Source: Tragulus kanchil | Taxonomy: Eukaryota; Chordata; Mammalia; Artiodactyla; Tragulidae | Direction of reading: 5' to 3' | Assembly: GCA_022376925.1 (NCBI GenBank) | Contig: JAIOJX010000004.1 | Coordinates: 128,985,123-129,049,122 of the forward strand | DNA length: 64,000 nucleotides | In this document: positions 1 through 12,900 of the stretch, in pieces | Numbering within the stretch: position 1 is the stretch's first letter | Layout: each line of letters starts with the position of its first letter | The notes under the pieces: model-generated | The model's input: only the letters and a program-made list of their open reading frames with translations | What the model was told of the DNA's origin: nothing | The model's database searches: none | Made by a program: the position numbers and the translations under genes

Positions 1-7
1 TGCTTAT

Positions 8-277
8 GGGCTTCCCTGGTGGTCCAATGGGTAAAGAATCCGCCTGGCAGTGCAAGGGGTGCTGGTTTGATCCCTGGCATGGGAAGATCCTACGTGCTGT
101 GGAGCAGCTGGACCGATGTGTTCAATTATGAGCCAGCGTCTGAAGCATGTGTGCCCAGAGCCGGTGCTCTGTGACAACAGAGGCCACTGCAATGGGAGTC
201 CCACACAGTTCGAAGAATAAAGATAGATGAAAAATAAATAAATAACAATCAATAAAAAACAGGTCAAATTTTTTTTT
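8..277 (+). mobile_element. Type I tRNA-Glu SINE (upstream copy of duplication A)
   Basis: The head is GGGCTTCCCTGGTGGTCC, followed by a degraded B-box-like GGTTTGATCCC and an A-rich tail ending in a T run. The 3' target-site duplication AAAAGGGTGCTTA is at 278-290. Its 5' partner is cut by the window start. The same insertion appears again at 1144-1414, so it is one event shown twice. Confidence 0.85.
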
Positions 278-289
278 AAAAGGGTGCTT

Positions 290-974
290 ACAATGAGGCC
301 ATAAAGTTGGCCTCTTCTGGAAAAAGTCTAAACATTTTTGGCCAAGAATAAAGCATTATTCCTGAAGTTCTCTAGCAAGGCCACTCAGGCTTCCCTTTCT
401 TGTTGCCCCTTCAGAGCCCGCCTGATCCTTACTCTCCTGGGAATCTGACAGCAAAACCATCTGACTCATTGAATCACTGTTAGAGAGAGATCAGCGGAGA
501 GGGGCTGAAGATAAGAGGCATTGTCTACAAGGGGCAGAACTACATAGGAACTTTCAGACTAGCTCTTGGGAGCCCACCGCTCTCACCTGTCTTTGTCCAT
601 CCTTCTTATGTCTTCAGCCCTCAGGCCCATCAGCTATACTGTTCTCAGGGTCTTCCTCTTCTGCCCTCCACCCACACTCTGCTTGGTCACACATGTGTCC
701 AATAGAACACTGGGTTCCAGAGCAAACACTGCCATATAGACCCCTGTCTTCCAGGTGTGATGAATTTCAGGCACCTGCTAGAGCTGCCTGCCTGGCACAG
801 CACCTTCTTTCCATCTTTGGACAAAGTCAGCTTTGTCTGTGGCCACTCAGCCCATAATAGTCACCAGCACCTGCCAGAACAGCACGAGAGATCTATTCTC
901 TGGCCAAGATCTCAACACCACTGTCTTAATAAAGGAGTAGTTGTTGAATCATCACCCCACTTTGGGGTGAATCC
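290..974. other. Unique DNA, no gene recognised
   Basis: Non-repetitive sequence repeated only by duplication A (second copy 1428-2111). A 91-codon open frame at 757-1032 shows no domain, is altered downstream at the duplication boundary and has no splice or promoter context, so it is not called as a gene. Confidence 0.6.
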
Positions 975-1143
975 GAAGAAAAGGTTGCACTACTTTTTAA
1001 AAAGTTCAAAAACCTTTAGACCAAATGATTAAGTATTTTCTTTCTTTAACATTTTAAATTTCTGTGCTTTGTGAAAACCACACTACTGAACCTGGCATAT
1101 TGTTAGAAGGAAGCATATTGTTAGATCAAAAAAGGGTGCTTAT

Positions 1144-1414
1144 GGGCTTCCCTGGTGGTCCAATGGGTAAAGAATCCGCCTGGCAGTGCAAGGGGTGCTG
1201 GTTTGATCCCTGGCATGGGAAGATCCTACGTGCTGTGGAGCAGCTGGACCGATGTGTTCAATTATGAGCCAGCGCTCTGAAGCATGTGTGCCCAGGGCCT
1301 GTGCTCTGCCACAAGAGAGGCCACTGCAATGGGAGTCCCACACAGTTCGAAGAATAAAGATAGATGAAAAATAAATAAATAACAATCAATAAAAAACAGG
1401 TCAAATTTTTTTTT
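1144..1414 (+). mobile_element. Type I tRNA-Glu SINE (downstream copy of duplication A)
   Basis: Same SINE as at 8-277, here with both target-site duplications: AAAAGGGTGCTTA at 1130-1142 and 1415-1427. The complete pair shows that this copy keeps the original left flank. Confidence 0.88.
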
Positions 1415-2202
1415 AAAAGGGTGCTTACAATGAGGCCATAAAGTTGGCCTCTTCTGGAAAAAGTCTAAACATTTTTGGCCAAGAATAAAGCATTATTCCT
1501 GAAGTTCTCTAGCAAGGCCACTCAGGCTTCCCTTTCTTGTTGCCCCTTCAGAGCCCGCCTGATCCTTACTCTCCTGGGAATCTGACAGCAAAACCATCTG
1601 ACTCATTGAATCACTGTTAGAGAGAGATCAGCGGAGAGGGGCTGAAGATAAGAGGCATTGTCTACAAGGGGCAGAACTACATAGGAACTTTCAGACTAGC
1701 TCTTGGGAGCCCACCGCTCTCACCTGTCTTTGTCCATCCTTCTTATGTCTTCAGCCCTCAGGCCCATCAGCTATACTGTTCTCAGGGTCTTCCTCTTCTG
1801 CCCTCCACCCACACTCTGCTTGGTCACACATGTGTCCAATAGAACACTGGGTTCCAGAGCAAACACTGCCATATAGACCCCTGTCTTCCAGGTGTGATGA
1901 ATTTCAGGCACCTGCTAGAGCTGCCTGCCTGGCACAGCACCTTCTTTCCATCTTTGGACAAAGTCAGCTTTGTCTGTGGCCACTCAGCCCATAATAGTCA
2001 CCAGCACCTGCCAGAACAGCACGAGAGATCTATTCTCTGGCCAAGATCTCAACACCACTGTCTTAATAAAGGAGTAGTTGTTGAATCATCACCCCACTTT
2101 GGGGTGAATCCCACTTCTGGCTTCACTCTCTGTTTCAATTCATTCTAATTTTCAAATAAAACACACGAGTTGCTACTCCATAAAATAACAGAGGGGAATA
2201 AT

Positions 2203-2420
2203 GGGACTTCCCTGGTGGTCCAGTGGTTACTCATCCACCTTCCAATGTAGGGGACCTGCATTCAATCCCTGGTAGGGGAACTAAGATCCCACATGTGACA
2301 GGGCAACTGGGCCTGTGCACCACCACTAGAGAGAAGCCCAGATAACTAGTGAAGCCCGTGTACCACAACAGATCCCACATGCCTCAACTCTGACCCAATG
2401 AGGCCAAATAAATATTTTTA
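2203..2420 (+). mobile_element. CHR-type tRNA-Glu SINE
   Basis: Starts GGGACTTCCCTGGTGGTCCA and continues with the CHR-type body (GGGGAACTAAGATCCCACAT, CACCACCACTAGAGAGAAGCC) and an AATAAATATT tail. Diverged from the type I SINEs and probably older. Confidence 0.8.
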
Positions 2421-3011
2421 AGGTAGAGTTATTTGTTTTCATTTAAAAAATGAAATAGTAATTTTTTAAATGTGAGCTTTCAAAGTCTGTAAATTTGTCA
2501 AACTAATCATATTAAGAGAAACTTCAGATTCAGTATCATAAAGATTTCTTCTAAGTACAGTTGTGATACACAGTCATGATGTGTGCTCTGGAGAAATGTA
2601 GGCTGTCACTTCATTTTGTCTCTTCCCCTCTTGCTTCATGCAAGAGGAGCTGAACTCCCTGGAGAATCACACAGCTACATGATGTTAATTTCTAGACATT
2701 CACATGTTGAGTTTGAAATGAGAAGATTTTAAGTGTTGCCAGTAAAAATAAGTAATATTCTCCTTGGGAGAGAAAGACAACATAGGAAGATGCCTTAGCC
2801 AAAGTAGAAATCAGCTGTATTCTCAAATCACCAAAATGATTTTGCTCAGTCTGCTCCCATTGCAAAAAAAAAAAAGAAAAGGCATCTTCATTTGTTTATA
2901 GGATCACTATGAAATACAACTGCTTCCTCCACCCATGGTCTGGAAAGTAATTCTCCAGGGTTTTTATAAACACTCTGAGTAGGGGAAGCTCAAAGGGATC
3001 TTCTCTCTCTT
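2421..3011. other. Unique AT-rich DNA
   Basis: No repeat family, RNA gene or coding exon recognised. It contains a short A-rich run near 2865-2880. Confidence 0.5.
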
Positions 3012-5216
3012 GAAAGGAAATTACACCCAGGCCCCAAACTCCAGCACACATGAACTCTGTGTCTAAAGAATTCAAGCTAATCTATCCCATTCTGGGTGGC
3101 TGGGTCTGGTGGGCCACATGCATGTCCTCCAATCTGAAGGAAATGGAACCATCCCATTAGTGAGCTGGGATTATACAAAGTGGAATCCTGTCCATTAATC
3201 ATGTTGCCATTTTGTTTAAATAAACAGAAAAAGCAACATTTGATGCTTTCATTTTTAGCTACCCTTAGCCCATTCTCCTCTACCCAGCATTCCACACTCT
3301 ACTGGCAGTCTTCAGCTGGCCATCTCAGTCTCCTCTCCCACTGCTCCATTAGCCTCTTCCAGGATCAAGCTACTTTAGCCTCTGCCTCCCAGCCCACCTT
3401 ATGCTCTACTTCTCAGTCCGTGAGGTAGTCCCTACCTGGGACAGTCTCACTGTCTATGATAGTGTTTCCAACAGTCAAAGCTCAACCTGAATACTCATCT
3501 CCTTAAAAATTTTACTAAACATTCCAGTTAGATTTCCAACAAATGTTTGTAGATCTCGTTTCTACTCTTAACTTGTCTTTCTTATATCTAATTTGCTGAA
3601 AGGTTTTCGGTTTGCTTTGAATTTAAAAACAATATCCCCCCATCCAAATTTCCACTAGACTACAAGTTTAATGGATGAGGGGGTTGTAAGAGTATCTTCT
3701 ACTTGGTGTGTCACCTACAATGTCTACTTTTTTTTTTCTTTTTTGGCACATAGTGGCTAATTCAATAAAAGTCTGTTGATAATGTTTGGGAAGTAAAGAT
3801 TCCAAATGAAGAAACCCCAAATATGTTGTCAAATGTAGGAACAGATTCCTATTCGTTAGTAAAACAAACAACTGATCTACTCTATTCCTAAGACTTGTTT
3901 GAGCCAAATCTCCAGAACTTTGTCTACACCAATCTCCCTGTAGAACTCAAAGTTAACCATTCCAGCTATGTTATGCTTGATCCCGAGGACTCTTGGAAAT
4001 CCTTGAATTTGGGATTACTTTACCCATGTAAACTCAAAGAGGAGATATAAAACAGCAACCGCCCTCCATCTCTAATACTTGCAAAATGCAAGGCCAGACC
4101 AATCCTGATTGCAGAAAGGAAATTACACCCAGGCCCCAAACTCCAGCACACATGAACTCTGTGTCTAAAGAATTCAAGCTAATCTATCCCATTCTGGGTG
4201 GCTGGGTCTGGTGGGCCACATGCATGTCCTCCAATCTGAAGGAAATGGAACCATCCCATTAGTGAGCTGGGATTATACAAAGTGGAATCCTGTCCATTAA
4301 TCATGTTGCCATTTTGTTTAAATAAACAAAAAAAGCAACATTTGATGCTTTCATTTTTAGCTACCCTTAGCCCATTCTCCTCTACCCAGCATTCCACACT
4401 CTACTGGCAGTCTTCAGCTGGCCATCTCAGTCTCCTCTCCCACTGCTCCATTAGCCTCTTCCAGGATCAAGCTACTTTAGCCTCTGCCTCCCAGCCCACC
4501 TTATGCTCTACTTCTCAGTCCGTGAGGTAGTCCCTACCTGGGACAGTCTCACTGTCTATGATAGTGTTTCCAACAGTCAAAGCTCAACCTGAATACTCAT
4601 CTCCTTAAAAATTTTACTAAACATTCCAGTTAGATTTCCAACAAATGTTTGTAGATCTCGTTTCTACTCTTAACTTGTCTTTCTTATATCTAATTTGCTG
4701 AAAGGTTTTCGGTTTGCTTTGAATTTAAAAACAATATCCCCCCATCCAAATTTCCACTAGACTACAAGTTTAATGGATGAGGGGGTTGTAAGAGTATCTT
4801 CTACTTGGTGTGTCACCTACAATGTCTACTTTTTTTTTTCTTTTTTGGCACATAGTGGCTAATTCAATAAAAGTCTGTTGATAATGTTTGGGAAGTAAAG
4901 ATTCCAAATGAAGAAACCCCAAATATGTTGTCAAATGTAGGAACAGATTCCTATTCGTTAGTAAAACAAACAACTGATCTACTCTATTCCTAAGACTTGT
5001 TTGAGCCAAATCTCCAGAACTTTGTCTACACCAATCTCCCTGTAGAACTCAAAGTTAACCATTCCAGCTATGTTATGCTTGATCCCGAGGACTCTTGGAA
5101 ATCCTTGAATTTGGGATTACTTTACCCATGTAAACTCAAAGAGGAGATATAAAACAGCAACCGCCCTCCCATCTCTAATACTTGCAAAATGCAAGGCCAG
5201 ACCAATCCTGATTGCA
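3012..5216. repeat. Duplication B (1.10 kb, exact head-to-tail)
   Basis: Unit 3012-4113 is followed directly by 4114-5216, offset 1102 to 1103. There is no linker: the upstream copy ends ATTGCAG and runs straight into GAAAGGAAATTACACCC, the start of the unit. I see two differences: one substitution in the A-rich run near 3229/4331 (AACAGAAAAAG versus AACAAAAAAAG) and a one-base C-run indel near the end. The unit is otherwise unique sequence; the open frames in it recur only because of the duplication. Confidence 0.97.
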
Positions 5217-5964
5217 GAGGCTCAAGAAATGATCCACTCTCAGACATCTATCTCACTGAATGGCTTTCATATTTGTTGCTTCATATACCAAGTGAATAGA
5301 TGAATAGCCTATATCCACTTAGTAGGCAGACAACCAATAAATGGTGCCTGTGGTAACTACCTAATTTTTCTTTGCCACTTTTACAAGAAGTAGGGTTTAT
5401 CTAAAGACTCTCTTTGGATTCTGATGAAATCCTCAGGACTCGAAGTCTCCAACATCCAGCAAGGATATATGCACAAATATATCATACCAATTACCACTGT
5501 ATGTTACCAATAGAAAGTTGCCATTTCCTTTCTTCTAAAGAACAATCTGTTATTCCTCCTCATTTTTCATCTCAGAGTATTTTTCTTCCTAATAAAATAT
5601 TAGTCCCAGTAGATGGTTGCCATTAACTTGTTCTTAGTGGCATCACTTGATGAAAGAACTCTGGCAATCCATTTGTCCTCAAGATTATTCAAAAGTTTCT
5701 CCCACCTGTGAAATTCAAAGTCTAGGAACTACCAGCTAGAAAGGTAGACCTTGCTAATGTCAGCTCCACATGCTGTCTCATATCCATTATTCTCATTTGC
5801 ATCCTTTAAAAAAAAAAAAAACCATCATTTATGGAGGCACTCAGTGAGTGCCTGGCACTGTAACAGAGGTTAGGATTACAGGCACGGAATACAGGCAGTG
5901 TCCTTGGAGAGTCTTTGATCTCGGGAAGAGATAGGCAGACAAACAGGTATTCTATTTTAAAAAG
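5217..5964. other. Unique DNA with short poly-A
   Basis: No gene recognised. An A run lies at about 5806-5820. The 5820-5950 stretch (GAGTGCCTGGCACTGTAACA) resembles an old mammalian repeat of the 'last-residue size-class' type but is too diverged to name. Confidence 0.4.
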
Positions 5965-5972
5965 CCATTGTT

Positions 5973-6187
5973 GGAACTTCCTTAGTGGTTCAATGGTTAA
6001 GAATTTACCTTCCACTGCAGGGGGTGCAGGTTCCATCCTTGGCCGGGAACTAAGATCCCACAGGCCACAGGCAGCTAAGCCTGCACTACTGAGCCTGTGC
6101 TCTTAAGCCTTTGCACCACAACCAGAAAAAACTTGGCTGACCCAATGCAACCAAAAAGAAATACATATATTTTTATTTAATAAAAAT
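5973..6187 (+). mobile_element. CHR-type tRNA-Glu SINE
   Basis: Starts GGAACTTCCTTAGTGGTTCA and has the body motif GGCCGGGAACTAAGATCCCA. A probable target-site duplication is CCATTGTT (5965-5972) versus CTATTGTT (6188-6195), with one mismatch. Confidence 0.75.
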
Positions 6188-6976
6188 CTATTGTTTTCAT
6201 TTTGCCATCATGATAAGTTCTAGAAAAGTTCTCCAGAACTTAGCCTCTCATCCTTATGAAGGATTCTGTCTATATGAAGGCATTTGTACTTTTTTTTTTC
6301 TAAGGAGTCTAAAAATAACCAAAAGTAGCCTCGTCCTCTCTCAGCCTCTGATACACTCTCTATGGGTACCTAGGAAATACATGACCCAGGCTCACTTTGA
6401 CCTTTTGGTTGCTTGCTTCAATCCCAGTTGACGTTCAACAAATTGAACATGTCATCCTTGATATCCCACCCGCCTCCCGGCGTGTGTTGATTTGCATAGT
6501 ACTGTTGCTCCTGAAATACTTCTCTTATTATAAAACACATCCTCTCTCCTGAAGGAGATTCCAACCAAGATACAGATGAAAACAAGGGGCTATCCGGAAA
6601 ATAAATACATAGTAGATCATAGTCATAAATTAACGTAATCAAAAGGATCACAGCATTTAATGAGGACCAAAAATGATAAAAGGGCTTGTCTAGAGAGAAG
6701 AAGTTCCTTCACTCCAGCTTCTCACTCACACCTCATACCTTGCCACTAGTGAGATTTTTCTATAACACTTCACTTGGATGCTTTAGAGTAAGTAAGAAGA
6801 GATAGTGCTGTGACATGTTGTGAGCCAGTTCCCTGAAGAACAAAAATTATTCTACTTTGTGGCACTGCCAATTTCCAAAGGGATAAATACTCCCAACATG
6901 GCCAGTTTCAAAGTACCAACAGTTTAGCAACTGGCTCAGAAAATCCCTGATTATTTTGCTACCAGTTTTCATGCAC

Positions 6977-7200
6977 ATGCATGCTAAGTAACTTCTACCA
7001 TGTCTGCCTCTTTGCAACTCTATGGGCTGTGTAGCCTGCCAGGCTCCTTTGTTCACAGGATTCTCCAGGCAAGAATATTGGAGTGGGTTGCCATGCCCTC
7101 CCCTCCAGGGGATGTTCCCAACCCAGGGATTGAACCCACATCTCTTACATCTCCTGCACTGGCAGGCAGGCTCTTTACCACGAGTGTCACCTGGGAAGCA
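6977..7200 (-). mobile_element. Bov-tA/Bov-A SINE, upstream copy
   Basis: Antisense Bov-A sequence: GCATGCTAAGTAACTTC at the start, then AGAATATTGGAGTGGGTTGC and CCAGGGATTGAACCCACA, ending CACCTGGGAAGC. Repeated at 8055-8278 by duplication C. Confidence 0.9.
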
Positions 7201-8054
7201 TGTGAATTAGCTCCTGGACTCACACCACTGGGTGAGTGGAATCTGAGAAGTGACTGCTCCAATCTGATGTCCCCATTGGTTGATATGGAACAAGGCTTTT
7301 TAAAGTTACTGATTTGTCTTTAATATAAATTTTTTAAATAAATGAGGATAACTCCTTGAGTTAGGTGGGAGCAAGTTAGCACCTTAGCAAGGGTAATTTA
7401 TTCATCATTGTTATGAACCTGACATTGGGATGCAACTGCATCGGAACCTGAGTCCAGGAAAGGCTGACGCTTCAGAAGGAAATGTCTGAGCTCAGGCAGC
7501 CATGGTCCAGACATCAGTAGGCAGAGGAGATTTGCTTATGAGTAAGCTGAGGCACAAGAGTGGGGTTGGGGAAGGCAGGGACCTGGGAGAGGTGGAAGGA
7601 AGGTATTGCCAATAAAAAATCCTCTCCTGAAGGAGATTCCAACCAAGATACAGATGAAAACAAGGGGCTATCCGGAAAATAAATACATAGTAGATCATAG
7701 TCATAAATTAACGTAATCAAAAGGATCACAGCATTTAATGAGGACCAAAAATGATAAAAGGGCTTGTCTAGAGAGAAGAAGTTCCTTCACTCCAGCTTCT
7801 CACTCACACCTCATACCTTGCCACTAGTGAGATTTTTCTATAACACTTCACTTGGATGCTTTAGAGTAAGTAAGAAGAGATAGTGCTGTGACATGTTGTG
7901 AGCCAGTTCCCTGAAGAACAAAAATTATTCTACTTTGTGGCACTGCCAATTTCCAAAGGGATAAATACTCCCAACATGGCCAGTTTCAAAGTACCAACAG
8001 TTTAGCAACTGGCTCAGAAAATCCCTGATTATTTTGCTACCAGTTTTCATGCAC

Positions 8055-8278
8055 ATGCATGCTAAGTAACTTCTACCATGTCTGCCTCTTTGCAACTCTA
8101 TGGGCTGTGTAGCCTGCCAGGCTCCTTTGTTCACAGGATTCTCCAGGCAAGAATATTGGAGTGGGTTGCCATGCCCTCCCCTCCAGGGGATGTTCCCAAC
8201 CCAGGGATTGAACCCACATCTCTTACATCTCCTGCACTGGCAGGCAGGCTCTTTACCACGAGTGTCACCTGGGAAGCA
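8055..8278 (-). mobile_element. Bov-tA/Bov-A SINE, downstream copy
   Basis: Same insertion as 6977-7200, shifted by 1078 bases. It carries the same internal markers and appears identical. Confidence 0.9.
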
Positions 8279-8344
8279 TGTGAATTAGCTCCTGGACTCA
8301 CACCACTGGGTGAGTGGAATCTGAGAAGTGACTGCTCCAATCTG

Positions 8345-10628
8345 ATGTCCCCATTGGTTGATATGGAACAAGGCTTTTTAAAGTTACTGATTTGTCTTTA
8401 ATATAAATTTTTTAAATAAATGAGGATAACTCCTTGAGTTAGGTGGGAGCAAGTTAGCACCTTAGCAAGGGTAATTTATTCATCATTGTTATGAACCTGA
8501 CATTGGGATGCAACTGCATCGGAACCTGAGTCCAGGAAAGGCTGACGCTTCAGAAGGAAATGTCTGAGCTCAGGCAGCCATGGTCCAGACATCAGTAGGC
8601 AGAGGAGATTTGCTTATGAGTAAGCTGAGGGCACAGATGGTATGAAGTGGGGTTGGGGGAAGGGGCAGGGACCTGGGGGGAGAGGTGGAAGGAAGATGAC
8701 ACAGAGTGGTTTCCAAAAAGAGAAGCCATGTACAAAACAGGCCCATTTCACAACTTTTCCTTCAACTGATGCGTGTTTGCAGAACTGAGTTCCCTGAAAA
8801 GTTCCGCCCGATTTCCAAGGAAAATAGCCATGAAGAGATAGTTTTCTGTCCTGGGGTCTGTCCCCCAAGGAATCTGATTGCAAGAATGAGAACTCAGACT
8901 GATGGTTCCTTTCTACACATATGGAACAGCTTTGGGATGGGAAAAGATTTTTTAAAGGACTGAAAAAAAAATCCCCGAAGAACAACTTTGGCTCTTGGTT
9001 AATAGAATTGATGCACGACGTGAGAAGAATGAGAACTATGGCAAAATGGAGCTTTTGAAATGCTGAGTGGCTCTGGTCTTGGATCAGGGCCTTATCATTC
9101 GGTAGCCAGAGAATGGGTCTCCTTGGGCCTGTCAAAGCTATTGTTTTTAATACAATTAAAAAAAAATTTTGGTTCAATGGAATGAATGGATAAGTAGGTA
9201 GATAGATGAAAGAATGATATAAAGATGATATAGACATATATAGTTATAAAATAATTATAAATAAAAACATAAGTAAGTTTTTAAGAGATTTATATGAGTG
9301 AATCTATATTGGTTCACATGATGGTGAGGACTGGCAAATCTAAAATATGTTAGGCCAGTCAGCAAGCTAGAAACTCAGTGGGAGTTAACTCTACAATCTG
9401 GAGACAGAATTTCCTCTTCCCTGGAAAACCACAGTTTCTGCTCTTAAGGCATTCAACTGAGTAACTGAGGCCCACTTAATTTTTAAAACTTTACATGTCC
9501 CCATTGGTTGATATGGAACAAGGCTTTTTAAAGTTACTGATTTGTCTTTAATATAAATTTTTTAAATAAATGAGGATAACTCCTTGAGTTAGGTGGGAGC
9601 AAGTTAGCACCTTAGCAAGGGTAATTTATTCATCATTGTTATGAACCTGACATTGGGATGCAACTGCATCGGAACCTGAGTCCAGGAAAGGCTGACGCTT
9701 CAGAAGGAAATGTCTGAGCTCAGGCAGCCATGGTCCAGACATCAGTAGGCAGAGGAGATTTGCTTATGAGTAAGCTGAGGGCACAGATGGTATGAAGTGG
9801 GGTTGGGGGAAGGGGCAGGGACCTGGGGGGAGAGGTGGAAGGAAGATGACACAGAGTGGTTTCCAAAAAGAGAAGCCATGTACAAAACAGGCCCATTTCA
9901 CAACTTTTCCTTCAACTGATGCGTGTTTGCAGAACTGAGTTCCCTGAAAAGTTCCGCCCGATTTCCAAGGAAAATAGCCATGAAGAGATAGTTTTCTGTC
10001 CTGGGGTCTGTCCCCCAAGGAATCTGATTGCAAGAATGAGAACTCAGACTGATGGTTCCTTTCTACACATATGGAACAGCTTTGGGATGGGAAAAGATTT
10101 TTTAAAGGACTGAAAAAAAAATCCCCGAAGAACAACTTTGGCTCTTGGTTAATAGAATTGATGCACGACGTGAGAAGAATGAGAACTATGGCAAAATGGA
10201 GCTTTTGAAATGCTGAGTGGCTCTGGTCTTGGATCAGGGCCTTATCATTCGGTAGCCAGAGAATGGGTCTCCTTGGGCCTGTCAAAGCTATTGTTTTTAA
10301 TACAATTAAAAAAAAATTTTGGTTCAATGGAATGAATGGATAAGTAGGTAGATAGATGAAAGAATGATATAAAGATGATATAGACATATATAGTTATAAA
10401 ATAATTATAAATAAAAACATAAGTAAGTTTTTAAGAGATTTATATGAGTGAATCTATATTGGTTCACATGATGGTGAGGACTGGCAAATCTAAAATATGT
10501 TAGGCCAGTCAGCAAGCTAGAAACTCAGTGGGAGTTAACTCTACAATCTGGAGACAGAATTTCCTCTTCCCTGGAAAACCACAGTTTCTGCTCTTAAGGC
10601 ATTCAACTGAGTAACTGAGGCCCACTTA
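8345..10628. repeat. Duplication D (1.15 kb direct pair)
   Basis: 8345-9478 recurs at 9495-10628, offset 1150. It overlaps the downstream copy of duplication C, giving a tiled triple. The 16-base linker 9479-9494 reads like a decayed version of the bases that follow the downstream copy (10629 onward) before the sequence restarts at ATGTCCCCATTGG. A 207-codon minus-strand frame (8614-9237 and 9764-10387) lies in it but has no recognisable domain. Confidence 0.96.
9178..9250. repeat. Low-complexity GATA/AT-rich run
   Basis: Short GATAGATGAAAGAATGAT-like purine/AT repeats. Repeated at 10328-10400 by duplication D. Confidence 0.5.
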
Positions 10629-10730
10629 CATTTTCAAGAGTAATCTTTACTTAAAGTAAGGATCACAGGATTAAGGGTTACTGATTGCAGCTGTTAGTCA
10701 CATTTATAAAATATTTTAAGAGTAACATCT

Positions 10731-12900
10731 AGATTAGTGTTTGATCAAACAACTGGGTACCATAGCCACACTGACACATGAAGTTAAACATCACAGGTGG
10801 GAACCTAGCTCACCCTCTATGGCCCCAAGCTGGAATATCACCTCAATGCTACTCGAATACTCGGGGCTCCCACCCCCAGCATCCACAGCAGCATTAATGT
10901 GATTGATAGTTACCAATGAGGCCCACATCAGGCCTATTCCTTGTGGTTCCTAGAAACTCCTATGACCCTCTGGTCCTCTCCTCTCTGATGTGTTCTGTTG
11001 GGAAAGATCACTAGCCTCTTTTGAGGCTCAGTCTCTTTTATCTTTGGTTCTAAATTAATATCTGGGTCCACAGGGGCAAATACCATTACCCAGAGCATCT
11101 GTCTGCATCATGTCAGCCCCTGCAAGGACCCATGAGCATACTCTGCTTCCTCCTTCAAAGTAAGAGTGACCATTACAGGTCAGCTGTGCGCTCTGGTCTG
11201 TGTCATCCTTGCTCTGGGACCCGGATAGTCCTGCCATTCTTTGAAACTTTGCCAGTCACAGGGGCAGAAGGAACATGGGAAATTGTAAACTGGCTCTTAA
11301 AGTGTCTACGTAAAAATGGATACACTTCCTTTCCAAGAAAATGCCACCCTATCATGTGCCTGGAAGGAGATCTGGAAATGTGTGGTAACCAGCATGGACT
11401 CTTACCACTAGACCCCTCTGCTCACCCACAGGGCTGAGCCTCAAGCCAAGTGAGTTGTCCAACCTTGTCTGGATCATCCAGTCCCCAGTCCCCATTCCCC
11501 TAGCTCTGTGGGGGTCTCCACGGGTTGCAGCCAAACCTTCCCTCTACATTCATTTCTCTCTGCTTCTCTGCCTTTCCTACAACTCCTGCACTCAGAAATT
11601 ACCTTCTGAAGTTTATAGTAGAATTTTATCATAGAAACATGCTTTACACAAACAGCATTAATAGAGTCTGCTACAGAGAAGAAGGATCATATCCTTTAGG
11701 TTTCCAGAATCAAAACCCTGACTCCTCGTTGCAAACCACTCAAGACCAGTGGCTTCCTGGGACTTGCAGTGTCCAGTGCTTGAAGGTCTTCACAGGCAGT
11801 ACTTTAAAAAGCTGCTTCAGATTAGTGTTTGATCAAACAACTGGGTACCATAGCCACACTGACACATGAAGTTAAACATCACAGGTGGGAACCTAGCTCA
11901 CCCTCTATGGCCCCAAGCTGGAATATCACCTCAATGCTACTCGAATACTCGGGGCTCCCACCCCCAGCATCCACAGCAGCATTAATGTGATTGATAGTTA
12001 CCAATGAGGCCCACATCAGGCCTATTCCTTGTGGTTCCTAGAAACTCCTATGACCCTCTGGTCCTCTCCTCTCTGATGTGTTCTGTTGGGAAAGATCACT
12101 AGCCTCTTTTGAGGCTCAGTCTCTTTTATCTTTGGTTCTAAATTAATATCTGGGTCCACAGGGGCAAATACCATTACCCAGAGCATCTGTCTGCATCATG
12201 TCAGCCCCTGCAAGGACCCATGAGCATACTCTGCTTCCTCCTTCAAAGTAAGAGTGACCATTACAGGTCAGCTGTGCGCTCTGGTCTGTGTCATCCTTGC
12301 TCTGGGACCCGGATAGTCCTGCCATTCTTTGAAACTTTGCCAGTCACAGGGGCAGAAGGAACATGGGAAATTGTAAACTGGCTCTTAAAGTGTCTACGTA
12401 AAAATGGATACACTTCCTTTCCAAGAAAATGCCACCCTATCATGTGCCTGGAAGGAGATCTGGAAATGTGTGGTAACCAGCATGGACTCTTACCACTAGA
12501 CCCCTCTGCTCACCCACAGGGCTGAGCCTCAAGCCAAGTGAGTTGTCCAACCTTGTCTGGATCATCCAGTCCCCAGTCCCCATTCCCCTAGCTCTGTGGG
12601 GGTCTCCACGGGTTGCAGCCAAACCTTCCCTCTACATTCATTTCTCTCTGCTTCTCTGCCTTTCCTACAACTCCTGCACTCAGAAATTACCTTCTGAAGT
12701 TTATAGTAGAATTTTATCATAGAAACATGCTTTACACAAACAGCATTAATAGAGTCTGCTACAGAGAAGAAGGATCATATCCTTTAGGTTTCCAGAATCA
12801 AAACCCTGACTCCTCGTTGCAAACCACTCAAGACCAGTGGCTTCCTGCCCCAGTACTTGCAGTGTCCATGTGCTTCAAGAAGGTCTTCACAGGCAGTACT
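10731..12900. repeat. Duplication E (1.09 kb direct pair)
   Basis: 10731-11803 recurs at 11819-12900, offset 1088, rising to 1097 at the end because about nine bases are missing from the last 50 of the upstream copy (GGCTTCCTGGGACTTGC versus GGCTTCCTGCCCCAGTACTT). The stretch 11804-11818 looks like a decayed continuation into the Bov-tA SINE that follows the downstream copy. Unique DNA otherwise. Confidence 0.96.

Larger units (their letters stand above)
1..2111. repeat. Duplication A (about 1.14 kb direct tandem pair)
   Basis: Bases 1-974 recur at 1137-2111 in the same orientation, offset 1136 to 1137. The main differences cluster in the SINE head (around 131-175 versus 1268-1312), including a one-base indel; the rest looks identical. 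The upstream copy begins at or before the window edge. The 975-1136 stretch is the genuine left flank of the downstream copy, because it supplies the 5' target-site duplication of the SINE there. Apart from the SINE, the unit is unique DNA in which I recognise no gene. Confidence 0.95.
6544..8695. repeat. Duplication C (about 1.08 kb direct pair)
   Basis: 6544-7602 recurs at 7622-8695, offset 1078 over most of its length. In the last 65 or so bases of the upstream copy (7545-7602) about 15 bases are missing relative to the downstream copy (for example GAGGCACAAGAG versus GAGGGCACAGATGGTATGAA). An 18-base linker then precedes the restart. The right part (7267-7602) appears a third time at 9495 onward through duplication D. 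Confidence 0.96.

Noticed and set aside
8..120. SINE heads as tRNA-Glu genes
   Set aside because: The tRNA fold is decayed and each is joined to a SINE body and A tail; they are retroposons.
8614..9237. 207-codon minus-strand open frame (again at 9764-10387)
   Set aside because: The protein shows no domain or signal I recognise; it is present twice only because of duplication D, and it lies in a region without splice or promoter context. Chance frame is more likely.
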